Positions 23,863 to 32,261 of a stretch of DNA of 64,000 nt are shown here, piece by piece. The notes below the pieces were generated by a model that was not told the origin of the DNA, searched no databases, and was given only the letters and a program-made list of their open reading frames with translations. The stretch's first letter is position 1. Every line of letters begins with the position of its first letter. This stretch comes from Amaricoccus macauensis (GTDB lineage: Bacteria; Pseudomonadota; Alphaproteobacteria; Rhodobacterales; Rhodobacteraceae). The position numbers and the translations under genes were made by a program. Location: NCBI RefSeq assembly GCF_014201905.1, contig NZ_JACHFM010000001.1:62001-126000 (forward strand). Reading direction: 5' to 3'.

Positions 23863-25811
23863 TGAAGCAAGCTAAATCGACAAAACCCCAGCAGAGAAGC
23901 ATCAACGGCGTGAGATCTCTCTCGACGTTCGTTAAGGGCATTTGTGACGTGATGCGTCGCTCCAATTGCGCCAGCGCCCTACAGTATGTGCCGGAACTGA
24001 CATGGATCCTTTTCCTGCGCCTACTAGATGCCCAAGAGGCACGCGATCAGGAAGAAGCCGATGCCGTCGGCGTCGGGTTCTCGCACGCCCTGCGCGCGCC
24101 CTACCGCTGGCAGGACTGGGCGGCGCCATACTCCGAGAAGCCGGGCCATCCGAAGACTCCGGAGGGGAAGCCGTTCGGCTGGAAGCGCCAGGAACTGTTC
24201 GCCGCTGGTGACGGCAAGCTCTTCGACTTCATCAACAAGGAGCTGCTTCCGGCACTGCACGGGCTGGACATAGACGCAAGGACGGGTTTGCCGAACCCCG
24301 CAGCATCGCCGAAGCAGCGCATCATCGGCCGGATCATGACGGCGGTCGAACGCGTTCGCGTGGATTCCGAGACGAACCTGCGCGACATCCTTGATCGCGT
24401 GGACGAGATCAGCGTCGACAACATCGACGACACCCACTTCTTCACCCTGTCGCAGGTGTACGAAGACCTGCTGCTCAAGATGGGCGAAAAGAACTCGGAT
24501 GGCGGCCAGTTCTTCACCCCGCGCGAGGTGATCCGGGCGATGGTGCACACCGTCGATCCGCAACTCGGCAAGACCATCTATGATCCCTGCTGCGGGACGG
24601 GCGGCTTCCTGGCAATTGCATACGAGCACATCGCGCGGAAGCTGGGCCGGTCCCCTCTGAGCACCGATCTCGAGACCTTGAAGCACGACACGTTCTTCGG
24701 CCGCGAGAAGGAGAACCTCGTCATCCCGATCGCGCTGGCCAACCTCGTCCTGCACGGGATCGACCAGCCCAATCTCTGGCATGGCAACTCCCTCACGCGC
24801 CGGGCAACCTATGGCGCGCTGTTCGACAAGGCGCCGAAGCAGTTTGACGTCATCCTGACCAACCCGCCGTTCGGCGGAAAGGAAGGTAAGGACGCGCAGA
24901 AGAACTTCGCCTTCGAGACCAGCTCGACGCAGGTGCTGTTCGTCCAGGACATCCTTGCCGAGCTGGCGCCGAAGGGCACCTGCGCCATCGTTCTCGACGA
25001 AGGCATGCTGTTCCGGACCAACGAAAGCTCCTTCGTTGAGACGAAGCGCAAGCTGGTCGACGAATGCGACCTTTGGGCAATTGTGAGCCTGCCGGGAGGG
25101 GTCTTCTCGACCGCTGGCGCGGGCGTGAAGACCAATTTGCTGTTCTTCACCAAAGGCAAGAAAACCGAGCGAATCTGGTACTACGACCTGAGCCATGTGA
25201 AGGTCGGCAAGAAGACCCCGCTCACACTGGCGCATTTCGGTTTCGACAAGGATGGGAAGCCGCTTGCCGACAGCGCGCTGCCCGCCAATCTGACCGCCGA
25301 TTGGCTTGAGCAGGAAGAGAACGCCGGGAAGCCGTTCCCGTCCTACGCCCGGCTGCTGCCGCTCCGTGGCAAGACCGAGGCCGACAGCCGTTACTCCTGG
25401 ACCATCGACTTTGCCGCGCGCCGCGCGAAAGCCCGCGAAGAAATGCAGCCCATCCTGGCGCAGGCAGCTGAAACCAAGGCCGAGGTGATCGACCTCAAGG
25501 AAAAGCTCAAGCGCCTGAAGAAGCTGAAGACTTCAGATGCCGAGGTGGCTGCGCTTATTGGCGAAATCAACGAGAAGGAGAAGTCGGCGCGAGAACTGGA
25601 GGCTCAGGCAGCTGCCATTGACGCTGCTGTCTTCGACCTGAAGGCGGTCAATCCAAGCACCGTTGCAAAGTTTGACGACCGGTCGCCAGCTGAGATCATT
25701 CAGAGCATCCACGATCAGGGCCGCATCGTGGCGGAAGCGCTCGCTCGGCTCGCGGCCTTGGTCGAAAACGACGACGCCAGCTTGCCAATGGTGGGTGTTG
25801 CGCGTCGGTGA
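23862..25811 (+). CDS. hsdM: Type I modification methyltransferase M subunit
   Basis: 649 aa. The N-terminal helical domain (LSTFVKGICDVMRRSNCAS, ELTWILFLRLLDAQE) is followed by the N6-adenine methylase core: GGQFFTPREVIRAMV (about residue 213), IYDPCCGTGGFLAIA (motif I, about 240) and DVILTNPPFGGKEG (NPPF motif IV, about 330). The C-terminus has a long coiled coil (VIDLKEKLKRLKKLK and following) that packs on HsdS. It methylates adenine in the target and forms the core of the restriction complex. Order R-S-M is unusual; S more often follows M. The TAATG junction couples it to hsdS. Confidence 0.94.
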   Translation: MKQAKSTKPQQRSINGVRSLSTFVKGICDVMRRSNCASALQYVPELTWILFLRLLDAQEARDQEEADAVGVGFSHALRAPYRWQDWAAPYSEKPGHPKTPEGKPFGWKRQELFAAGDGKLFDFINKELLPALHGLDIDARTGLPNPAASPKQRIIGRIMTAVERVRVDSETNLRDILDRVDEISVDNIDDTHFFTLSQVYEDLLLKMGEKNSDGGQFFTPREVIRAMVHTVDPQLGKTIYDPCCGTGGFLAIAYEHIARKLGRSPLSTDLETLKHDTFFGREKENLVIPIALANLVLHGIDQPNLWHGNSLTRRATYGALFDKAPKQFDVILTNPPFGGKEGKDAQKNFAFETSSTQVLFVQDILAELAPKGTCAIVLDEGMLFRTNESSFVETKRKLVDECDLWAIVSLPGGVFSTAGAGVKTNLLFFTKGKKTERIWYYDLSHVKVGKKTPLTLAHFGFDKDGKPLADSALPANLTADWLEQEENAGKPFPSYARLLPLRGKTEADSRYSWTIDFAARRAKAREEMQPILAQAAETKAEVIDLKEKLKRLKKLKTSDAEVAALIGEINEKEKSARELEAQAAAIDAAVFDLKAVNPSTVAKFDDRSPAEIIQSIHDQGRIVAEALARLAALVENDDASLPMVGVARR

Positions 25812-25850
25812 TGTGCACGCCACTGCTCGTGGCCGTCGCGGCGGGCGGGC

Positions 25851-27002
25851 CTAATTTGCCTGCACCTCACCGGCCCAGAGCTTTGTATCGGGGCTCGGGG
25901 TTCGCTTGCCAGTCGCAAGGTCGAACTGCAGCAACCCGGCCTTTCGGTTTGTCGCTGCGATCTTGTTCAGGTGCGTGGTCCGGACGGGAACCTGCTCCAT
26001 AACCTCGCCGGCAAGCGTGCTGAACGCAATCCCCGGTCTGTCGGCAACAATGCGAAGCACCAGTTCGGTGGCCCAGCCCATGTGGGAGGAACAGCCGACC
26101 CCGTCACGATCGGTCTCGAAAGCGATGATCTGGTCATCCGGAAAGAGCTGCGACTGGCCGCTCTCCTCGGTCTGGATAGCGTGGCGGGTGCGAACCGCCT
26201 CCTTTTCCACCTTTTCCTGAACGCTGCGGAACACCTCTACGCCGAAACTACTGTGCGTGCCGAGGATCAAGCGCATCTTGATCCGGTCCTCACGAGGCTT
26301 CCGGATGGCCATGTCCGTCAGATACGTCGCGACCCGTGCCTCCTTCATCCTGGCTTTCAAGAGATGCAGGATTTTCGTTTCGTTGGCCCCCTCGGGCAGC
26401 GCCTCGAACGCAGCCTTCCAAGCGGGGTCCGCTAGGAAGCGACCGACCGATTGCGCCACACCATCCCAACCTGCGTGTCGGTTCACTTCTTCGGCCATGA
26501 AATTGAACAGGAACTCGCCGTTGAGATTCCGGAGAAAATCGAAGATCTTGCCGGACTCGACATTCCAGCCGGTTGGGTCGATGAAAGTGAAAGTGAAGCC
26601 ATCGCGGCAGGCGGAGCGGATGCCATCGAGATTGTCCTCGAAAGCACCAGAGAACACCCGGATATCGAATTCGGGCTTCTGGGCTGCAAACTGTTGGAGC
26701 TTGGCGACCGAAGCCGGGTTTCGCTCGCAGAACCGGAAACGAACCTTCAGCCCCGGGCGCCCCATATCTAGTAGCGACCGGCGGACGGCATCCAGCGTTT
26801 CTATCGCCTGAGAAAATGAAGCGTCTGAGTATTTGTCCGTGTCCGAGACCCGCCAGGGACCCGCAAATGCATCCACGAAATTGAAGACCGGCGATCTGCC
26901 CTGGAACAGCTTGTACGCCGCTGACTCAAGGTACTTGTTGAGAAACAGGTGCTTGATGAACGACTGTTCGCGCCCCTGATAGTTTTCGATCCGAGGTGGC
27001 AT
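25851..27002 (-). CDS. tcmP: Three-Cys-motif partner protein TcmP
   Basis: 383 aa from the ATG giving MPPRIENYQGREQSFIKHLF, which shares a base with the stop of the upstream gene (TGATG). Family marks: FLNKYLESAAYKLFQ, FNFVDAFAGPW (about residue 40), RFRFCERNPASVAKLQ, FTFIDPTGW (about 120) and NFMAEEVNRH. The DAFAGPW and FIDPTGW blocks resemble a methyltransferase-like Rossmann core. TcmP is found next to Gp37/Gp68 proteins carrying three cysteines, as here. The pair is often seen among defence genes; the biochemical role is not established. A C-terminal HTH-like region (VPVRTTHLNKIAA) is possible. Confidence 0.87.
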   Translation of the reverse strand: MPPRIENYQGREQSFIKHLFLNKYLESAAYKLFQGRSPVFNFVDAFAGPWRVSDTDKYSDASFSQAIETLDAVRRSLLDMGRPGLKVRFRFCERNPASVAKLQQFAAQKPEFDIRVFSGAFEDNLDGIRSACRDGFTFTFIDPTGWNVESGKIFDFLRNLNGEFLFNFMAEEVNRHAGWDGVAQSVGRFLADPAWKAAFEALPEGANETKILHLLKARMKEARVATYLTDMAIRKPREDRIKMRLILGTHSSFGVEVFRSVQEKVEKEAVRTRHAIQTEESGQSQLFPDDQIIAFETDRDGVGCSSHMGWATELVLRIVADRPGIAFSTLAGEVMEQVPVRTTHLNKIAATNRKAGLLQFDLATGKRTPSPDTKLWAGEVQAN

Positions 27003-27769
27003 CAAGCATCCTCGGGCTGCAGAGCACGGATGATGGGTTCGGGAACGATCTGCCACGGAAAGCCATTCCACTCTTCACCATCAAGAAGGCGCCCGCCTGA
27101 CTTCGGCCGGGCACCGCCCCATTGTTTGAAAAAGAACGCCACGTCGTCACGGTCGCAGATGTCACGAAGTTGGCGTGCCCAGCTCTCGTCCATGGGCCGA
27201 GCCCGAGGCCCGCTCTCCCCCCCGACGATGGCCCACGCGACGCCCTGCAGATCAACATCCCCGATCGGTCCGAGCAGCGGCTCGAACGAGATGAAGCGTG
27301 CATCGGAATTGATCTGCTTCAGGTGCTCGATCCGGCTCGTATGCGCGGCGTCCTCTACAGAAACGCCGAGCCAGATGTGGCGAGGGACCGACCCACCACC
27401 ATACCGTCGCCGGACGTAGTTGCGCATGAGCGAGCTGCGCTTGGTCAGCACCTGGTAGACATGCCAGTCCGCCTGCTCCATGGCATCGAACACCGCGTCG
27501 ACGAATTTCCGATCGATGTCCTTGTGGAAGAGGTCGCTCATCGAGTTGACGAAGATCATCCGCGGCTTCTTCCAGAGCACGGGCTGCTTCAGCCTTGATG
27601 GCCAGAGTGTCAGGTCGAAGCCCTGCTCGTAGGGGTGTCCGGCAATTCCGCGCCAGCGCTCTGCGAACCGCTCAGCATAGCAGTTGTCACAACCGGGACC
27701 GACCTTGGTGCAGCCTGTCACCGGGTTCCACGTCGCGTCCGTCCATTCGATGTCTGACTTCTGGGCCAA
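27002..27769 (-). CDS. Gp37/Gp68 (DUF5131) family three-Cys protein, TcmP partner
   Basis: 255 aa. It begins with the family hallmark IEWTDATWNPVTGC followed by VGPGCDNCYAE: Cys20, Cys27 and Cys30 give C-x6-C-x2-C, likely an iron-sulfur or metal site. Other conserved parts: PRMIFVNSMSDLFHKDID (about 70), YQVLTKRSSLM, WLGVSVEDAAH, ISFEPLLGPIGDV, AIVGGESGPRARPM and DVAFFFKQWGG. The fold is thought to be radical-SAM-like. It lies directly upstream of tcmP in the same operon and should act with it. The pair faces the hsdM gene tail to tail. Confidence 0.9.
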   Translation of the reverse strand: MAQKSDIEWTDATWNPVTGCTKVGPGCDNCYAERFAERWRGIAGHPYEQGFDLTLWPSRLKQPVLWKKPRMIFVNSMSDLFHKDIDRKFVDAVFDAMEQADWHVYQVLTKRSSLMRNYVRRRYGGGSVPRHIWLGVSVEDAAHTSRIEHLKQINSDARFISFEPLLGPIGDVDLQGVAWAIVGGESGPRARPMDESWARQLRDICDRDDVAFFFKQWGGARPKSGGRLLDGEEWNGFPWQIVPEPIIRALQPEDA

Positions 27770-28104
27770 CTGCTCGCCTCACCGCTTTTTGGCGATGCTA
27801 ACACGCAGTTGAGTCAGCACAAAGCACGAACGGCCGCTGTGCCGGGATTGGTTGCCAGCTGCAGCCGAACTGCAGCGCAGCGGACAGCGTTCGATCTCTG
27901 TTCCATCCGCCATGCAGATGGATTTACCAAATCGCATGCATCAGGGATTTCAAAATATCGATTTAAAACAAATACTTGAGGCTATTCACCGGAACGGAGG
28001 CGGTTAACAGGTCGGGAGAATACCGCCCTTGAGAGAACGCGTCCGGGCCTCACGGCGCGTGGGCCGGTTAACAGCCCCACCGGCATAACCCTCGAATACA
28101 ACGG
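27770..28104. other. Right border of the accessory region, no gene; direct repeat CGGTTAACAG
   Basis: The 335 bases between the Gp37/Gp68 gene and the tRNA terminator contain no gene I can support. The stretch around 27900-27985 is strikingly A/T-rich for this genome. CGGTTAACAG occurs twice as a direct repeat (28001-28010 and 28065-28074), each centred on GTTAAC. The region may be the promoter of the three-Cys operon plus a scar or attachment site of the island. Confidence 0.4.
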
Positions 28105-28126
28105 AAAAATCCGGCCGCAGCCGGAT
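28105..28126 (-). terminator. Terminator of tRNA-Ser
   Basis: On the minus strand ATCCGGC-TGCG-GCCGGAT is followed by TTTTT-CC. It lies about 26 bases past the CCA end of the tRNA and is a textbook intrinsic terminator. Confidence 0.85.
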
Positions 28127-28152
28127 CGGGAGAAAGCTTTCACAAGGGCAAG

Positions 28153-28242
28153 TGGCGGAGAGGAAGGGATTCGAACCCTCGAGACGGTTCCCCGCCTGCA
28201 CCCTTAGCAGGGGTGTGCCTTCGACCACTCGGCCACCTCTCC
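28153..28242 (-). tRNA. tRNA-Ser(GCU)
   Basis: The RNA starts GGAGAGG and ends CCTCTCC-G-CCA, so the acceptor stem pairs perfectly and CCA is encoded. The anticodon loop reads CTGCTAA with anticodon GCT, which decodes AGC/AGU serine codons. A long variable arm (GGTGCAGGCGGGGAACCGTC region) and the T-loop GGTTCGAATCC fit class II tRNA-Ser. Its 3' end faces the defence island, a frequent integration site of mobile DNA, though no second copy of the tRNA 3' end was seen in the window. Confidence 0.97.
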
Positions 28243-28249
28243 AAGGACG

Positions 28250-28278
28250 GATATATTCGGCAAGGTCTTTGGGCACAA
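28250..28278 (-). promoter_or_regulatory. Likely promoter of tRNA-Ser
   Basis: Read on the minus strand: TTGTGC (-35-like), 17 bases, TATATC (-10-like), then 8 bases to the first G of the tRNA. Spacing fits a housekeeping promoter. Confidence 0.5.
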
Positions 28279-28570
28279 GGCATTTTCCCGCGCTTCGGTT
28301 CAGGACGCCCAGCGTGCTGATTTTTGGTGGTTTTCCCGCAACTTCTCGCGACATGTGGATGGCTTCGCAGAGAAAAGCTCCGGTTCGGGCGGCGAAGGGC
28401 TGTCGCAGATGCGGCAGGCCAGGTGCCCGTAATGGTGGCGGACGCAGCGGATATCGTGCCGGCAATTGTGCGCCCGCGTGACGGCGCTTCGGACGTGGAG
28501 GCCCCCGACCTCGCGGGCCGGGTGCTTCAGGGGCAATGGGGGGCAGTCCTCGGTCGAGCTCAGCCGGACG
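28279..28570. other. Gap between tRNA-Ser promoter and RTX gene
   Basis: About 290 bases with no supported gene. A minus-strand frame of 78 codons contains an odd His/Cys cluster (CRHDIRCVRHHYGH) but has no ribosome site or neighbour support. The part next to the RTX gene lies downstream of its stop; no T-tailed hairpin was found. Confidence 0.3.
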
Positions 28571-29395
28571 TCAGATGAGGAAGTGATCCACGGTCAGGTC
28601 AGCCAGCAGATGGTCGGCAAGGGCCACGCGGCTGCCGCCGCCGAAAGAGATCAGGACTTCGCTGCCGTTCTGCTCGGCGCGCGCCAGGACGTCGTCGGCG
28701 CTGGCAAAGCCGTAGGCCGTGACGTCGATGCGGTCCGCCCCGACGCCGAAATCCACGATCAGGTCGGTGCCGCCGCCCGCACGGAACTGGAATATGTCCG
28801 CGCCTCGGCCACCGATCAGCCGGTCGTTGCCGAGATCGCCCGAGAGGGTGTCCTGGCCAAAGCCACCGAGCAGGAGATCCATGCCGGCGCCGCCGCTCAT
28901 GCTGTCGTTTCCGGCCTCGCCAAGGAGCCTGTCGTCACCGCGACCGCCGTTCAGCCGGTCATTGCCTTCGCCGCCGAGAAGGGTGTCGCGGCCGTCCTCG
29001 CCAAGGAGACGGTCGTCACCCGCCTCGCCGAGCAGCGAGTCACCGCCGACGCCGCCGCGCAGGAGGTCATTGCCCTCGCCGCCGCCCAGCGTGTCGTTGC
29101 CGATCTCACCGTTCAGGGCATCGTCGCCCGCCCCGCCGAGCAGCAAATCGTTGCCGGTCCACCCCCGCAGGAGATCGTTCCCGTCGCCACCGCTCATCCA
29201 GTCGTCACCGATGCCGCCGAACAGCAGGTCGTCGCCGAAGCTCGCCACCAGCACATCGTCGCCCGCGCCGCCGAACAGACGATCATCACCGGCACGCGAC
29301 AGGAGGATATCCCGGCCACCGAGGCCCGCCATATTGTCGGAGCCTGGCGTTCCCAACAGGCGATCGGGCCCGCCTGTGCCTTTAATCAGAGCCAT
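28571..29395 (-). CDS. RTX-type calcium-binding repeat protein
   Basis: 274 aa from the ATG giving MALIKGTGGPDRLLG. Almost the whole protein is made of nonapeptide repeats of the form GGxGxDxLx (for example GGAGDDVLV, GGDGNDLLR, GGEGNDRLN), well over ten copies. These fold into a calcium-bound beta-roll outside the cell. The C-terminal part (ADIFQFRAGGGTDLIVDFG, then VTAYGFASADDV and LADLTVDHFLI) looks like the uncleaved type I secretion signal. There is no N-terminal signal peptide, in line with type I export. No catalytic domain is present, so it may be a surface, adhesion or matrix protein. No exporter genes lie nearby. Confidence 0.9.
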   Translation of the reverse strand: MALIKGTGGPDRLLGTPGSDNMAGLGGRDILLSRAGDDRLFGGAGDDVLVASFGDDLLFGGIGDDWMSGGDGNDLLRGWTGNDLLLGGAGDDALNGEIGNDTLGGGEGNDLLRGGVGGDSLLGEAGDDRLLGEDGRDTLLGGEGNDRLNGGRGDDRLLGEAGNDSMSGGAGMDLLLGGFGQDTLSGDLGNDRLIGGRGADIFQFRAGGGTDLIVDFGVGADRIDVTAYGFASADDVLARAEQNGSEVLISFGGGSRVALADHLLADLTVDHFLI

Positions 29396-29572
29396 ACTGC
29401 TTTCCCTCTGCCTCAAGTCTTGTTGGCGGCACACCGGCCGCAAGACAAGCATGGTGCAGGCAAGGCGCGCAACCTATGCCCGACTCGCGCGCGGCGGTCG
29501 CTTCGGAGCGAGGTGTGTCCTCGACGCAGCAGGCGAGCGGCAAAAACGGCGACGCCTGACGCCGCCCGCGAC

Positions 29573-31027
29573 TCAGGCCTCGAGCATCCGGCGCAGAAGT
29601 TCCACGTCTTCGGCGATCTGGGCGTCGGTCGTGCGCAATTCCTCGATCTTGCGCACCGCATGGATCACCGTCGTGTGATCCCGCCCGCCGAACCGGCGAC
29701 CGATCTCCGGCAGCGATTTCGAGGTCAGGGTCTTCGCCAGATACATCGCCACCTGCCGCGGCCGCGCCACCTGCCGCGCCCGACGGGCCGAGAGGAGGTC
29801 CGACATCCGAAGCGTATAGTGATCGGCGACCTTGCGCAGTATCTCGTCGATCGTCACCTTGCGCTCGGACGCGCGCAGGATGTCGGCGAGGCATTCCTGA
29901 GTCATGTCGAGGTTGATCTCGCGCCCGACGAGGCTCGCGTAGGCGAAGAGCCGGTTGAGCGCGCCCTCGAGCACGCGAACGTTCGAGCTGATCCGGTGGG
30001 CGAGGAACTCCATGACGCCGGAGCCGACCACCACGCCCGGGTGCTGTTCGAGATGCGCCTCCGCCTTCGCCTGCAGGATGCCGAGCCGCAACTCGTAGTC
30101 GGTCGGGTGCAGATCGACGACGAGGCCCCACTGCAACCGCGACTTGATGCGATCCTCGAGCCCGTCGATCTCGCCTGGCGCGCGATCGGCGGAGATGATG
30201 ATCTGCTTCTGCTGCTCGATCAGCGCGTTGAACGTGTGGAAGAATTCCTCCTGGGTGGAATCTTTGCCGGAGATGAACTGCACGTCGTCGACCATCAGCA
30301 TGTCGACCGAGCGGAACATCTCCTTGAAGCCGTGCATCTCCTTGAAGCGCAGCGCTGACACGAAGCGGTACATGAACTGCTCGGCCGAGAGGTAGAGGAC
30401 TCGCGCCTCGGGGTTTCGCTGGCGCACTTCCCACGCAATGGCATGCATCAGGTGGGTCTTGCCGAGGCCGACACCGCCGTAGAGGAACAGCGGGTTGAAG
30501 GTCACGGTGCCGCCTTCGGCCACCCCTTCGGCCACCCGGTGGGCGGCGGCGTGGGCCAGCTCATTCGGCCGGCCGACCACGAAGTTGTCAAACGTGCAGC
30601 GGCCGTCGAGCGGCGACGCCGGAAGATCGACTTCGTTCGCGCCTCCGGTGGCAGCAACCGCCGGCGAGGGCGCCGGCGACGACGCGGCCGCCGATGAGGC
30701 CGCCGGCGAGGCTGACCCGGCGCTTGGCACGACACGCATCGCCGGGACCGGAGTCTGGGCTACGGCGAAGTCGAGTCGCGACACCGGCAGCCCCTCGCGA
30801 CAGAACAGCATCCGCAAGGTATCGCCGTAGGTCCGCTGTACCCAGGTGCCGATGAACGCAGTCGGCGCCGCGAAGCGGCCGACGCCGGCATCTGCGCCGA
30901 GAAACACCAGCGGCTCGATCCAGTTCTTGAAATTGTCCTGGCCGATCTGGCTGAACAGGCCAGCGCGCACGCGGGTCCACGGCTCATCGATACGATCGTG
31001 GGAGGAGGCCTTGGTCTGCGGTGTCAT
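29573..31027 (-). CDS. dnaA: Chromosomal replication initiator DnaA
   Basis: 484 aa from the ATG giving MTPQTKASSHDRIDEPW. Domain I (TRVRAGLFSQIGQDNFKNWI) is followed by a Ser/Ala/Pro-rich domain II. Then comes the AAA+ domain III with Walker A LYGGVGLGKTHLMHA (about residue 185), Walker B MLMVDDVQFI (about 245) and the sensor region GLEDRIKSRLQWGL. Domain IV carries the DNA-binding signature GRDHTTVIHAVRKIEEL (about 450). It binds DnaA boxes and opens the origin. Length is normal. Downstream comes the RTX gene and tRNA-Ser rather than dnaN, which in many bacteria follows dnaA directly. A longer upstream reading of the start is not conserved. Confidence 0.97.
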   Translation of the reverse strand: MTPQTKASSHDRIDEPWTRVRAGLFSQIGQDNFKNWIEPLVFLGADAGVGRFAAPTAFIGTWVQRTYGDTLRMLFCREGLPVSRLDFAVAQTPVPAMRVVPSAGSASPAASSAAASSPAPSPAVAATGGANEVDLPASPLDGRCTFDNFVVGRPNELAHAAAHRVAEGVAEGGTVTFNPLFLYGGVGLGKTHLMHAIAWEVRQRNPEARVLYLSAEQFMYRFVSALRFKEMHGFKEMFRSVDMLMVDDVQFISGKDSTQEEFFHTFNALIEQQKQIIISADRAPGEIDGLEDRIKSRLQWGLVVDLHPTDYELRLGILQAKAEAHLEQHPGVVVGSGVMEFLAHRISSNVRVLEGALNRLFAYASLVGREINLDMTQECLADILRASERKVTIDEILRKVADHYTLRMSDLLSARRARQVARPRQVAMYLAKTLTSKSLPEIGRRFGGRDHTTVIHAVRKIEELRTTDAQIAEDVELLRRMLEA

Positions 31028-31549
31028 GGCAACTCTTCGGGGGCAGGATGGGGAGGGACCTGGTGGCGCGACCGTCGTATCAACGAACCTGGGGACAGTC
31101 GGCAATCCCCGGCCCCGGGCAGCAACCAACGAGAACCGACGCCCCCCGACGCCGCAACGGGAGATCTACCCCAAGGTTATACTTTGCAACCACAGGTTGT
31201 GCGATACGAACGGAGAGCCCTTCTTCGCGTATCCAGGTCACCACTCGCAATTGATCTCACCTTCCCGTCATACTTTTATACACTTCCAGTCTCGTTGACC
31301 GGAAATGTTTTCCGCTCCACGTTTCGATGACTAGACGAACTCTTGGCGCCAAGGGTTGCGGCACCTGCCACCGATCCATTCGAGCGCGAAGCTGGAATCG
31401 TTAACTCGAGCCTAACATACCGGAGCGCCCCCGAGCGAACAACTGGACCGAAGGCGGAACATCGATCCCGGCTTGAAACGCCCCGCGGAACTCGCTCGCG
31501 CGCCCGCGGCGCGCCGGGAAACCCCGGCCCGCACACGGGCAAGCACAAC
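31028..31549. promoter_or_regulatory. dnaA upstream region, DnaA-box candidates, possible origin
   Basis: About 520 bases between dnaA and the rpsT terminator hold no gene. TTATACACT (31276-31284) differs by one base from the DnaA box TTATNCACA; TTATACTTT near 31178 is weaker. The part from 31170 to 31440 is A/T-richer than its surroundings. It must at least hold the dnaA promoter, which is probably autoregulated. Whether it is the chromosomal origin cannot be decided from this window. Confidence 0.45.
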
Positions 31550-31577
31550 GAAAAACGCGCGCCTCGCGACGCGCGTT
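31550..31577 (-). terminator. Rho-independent terminator of rpsT
   Basis: On the minus strand AACGCGCG-TCGCGAGG-CGCGCGTT runs into TTTC. It starts about 45 bases after the rpsT stop. Confidence 0.8.
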
Positions 31578-31621
31578 GGCGACGGGTCCGGCCGTCGGCC
31601 GGCCCGGGCGCTACGGATGAC

Positions 31622-31888
31622 TCAGGCGGAGAGCGCCTTCACCCGGCCAGCGAGGCGGGAGATCTTGCGGCTCGCGGTGTTCTTGTGAACGATGCCCTTC
31701 GAGACGTTCTTCATGATCTCGGGCTGCGCGGTCCGGAGAGCCGACGACGCGGCATCGACGTTGCCTGTCGCGATCGCCTCTTCGACCTTGCGGATGAAAG
31801 TGCGCATCCGCGAGCGGCGCGCCTTGTTGACGTCTGCGCGGCGCTCGGCCTGCAGCGCGCGCTTCTTGGATGACGGCGAATTTGCCAT
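31622..31888 (-). CDS. rpsT: 30S ribosomal protein S20
   Basis: 88 aa from the ATG giving [18 protein letters not shown]20 is a small, very basic helical protein that binds the 5' domain of 16S rRNA and helps nucleate 30S assembly. Conserved parts: [18 protein letters not shown], then [20 protein letters not shown] and [13 protein letters not shown]. Length is exactly that of the family. A longer frame upstream is Pro/Arg-rich shadow sequence. It ends at a strong terminator and lies head to tail before dnaA, the Rhodobacterales order. Confidence 0.97.
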   Translation of the reverse strand: MANSPSSKKRALQAERRADVNKARRSRMRTFIRKVEEAIATGNVDAASSALRTAQPEIMKNVSKGIVHKNTASRKISRLAGRVKALSA

Positions 31889-31955
31889 GTGCGTATCGGT
31901 CCGTTCGGTAGCGTGAAATCCAGTCGGGGGCTCATATCCGTGCCCCGGGCCGGTG

Positions 31956-32144
31956 TCAACCGCCGATCTTGGGACGCCCCGCGATGAACGCGACCACACG
32001 CCGGACGAGGGCCCCGAGGGCCATGGCGCGTCCCTCCCGGGAAACGGCCGATCGCCGCCGACGCGGCAGGCGCATCGCCTGCGCTTCAAGCTCTTCGATG
32101 TAGCGCGCCCAGCCTGGTGTCGAGTCCTGCATCGCTCCGCTCAT
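31956..32144 (-). CDS. Possible small basic protein between enoyl-CoA hydratase and rpsT
   Basis: 62 aa beginning [20 protein letters not shown]. It has a short acidic helix and then a run of basic residues ([16 protein letters not shown]) and a hydrophobic segment [12 protein letters not shown]. No known domain. It fills the gap on the coding strand and its initial helix looks protein-like, but support is weak. Confidence 0.4.
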   Translation of the reverse strand: MSGAMQDSTPGWARYIEELEAQAMRLPRRRRSAVSREGRAMALGALVRRVVAFIAGRPKIGG

Positions 32145-32261
32145 GCCGCGACTTCCGCCGAGGCGTACCAGCGAATGATGACCCGAAGATTACGCTGCGC
32201 GGACTTTTTCGGTGCGCCGGCTTTTCCCTGACGGGCCTCCCGCGCGGGGTCACGCGCCGGG

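Noticed and set aside
28153-28242. tRNA-Ser as proven integration site
   Set aside because: Its 3' end faces the island, but no duplicate of the tRNA end was seen in the window and the only integrase is a serine type, which usually does not use tRNA genes.
28004-28465. Minus-strand open frame of 153 codons across the tRNA-Ser
   Set aside because: It covers a complete tRNA gene with promoter and terminator; a coding gene there is not credible.
28300-28536. Minus-strand 78-codon frame with a His/Cys-rich centre
   Set aside because: The pattern could be a tiny zinc protein, but there is no ribosome site, no coupling and no remembered family, so it is only noted.
28466-30358. Plus-strand open frame of 630 codons opposite the RTX and dnaA genes
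   Set aside because: Its repeats are only the complement of the RTX repeats, and the rest is antisense to dnaA.
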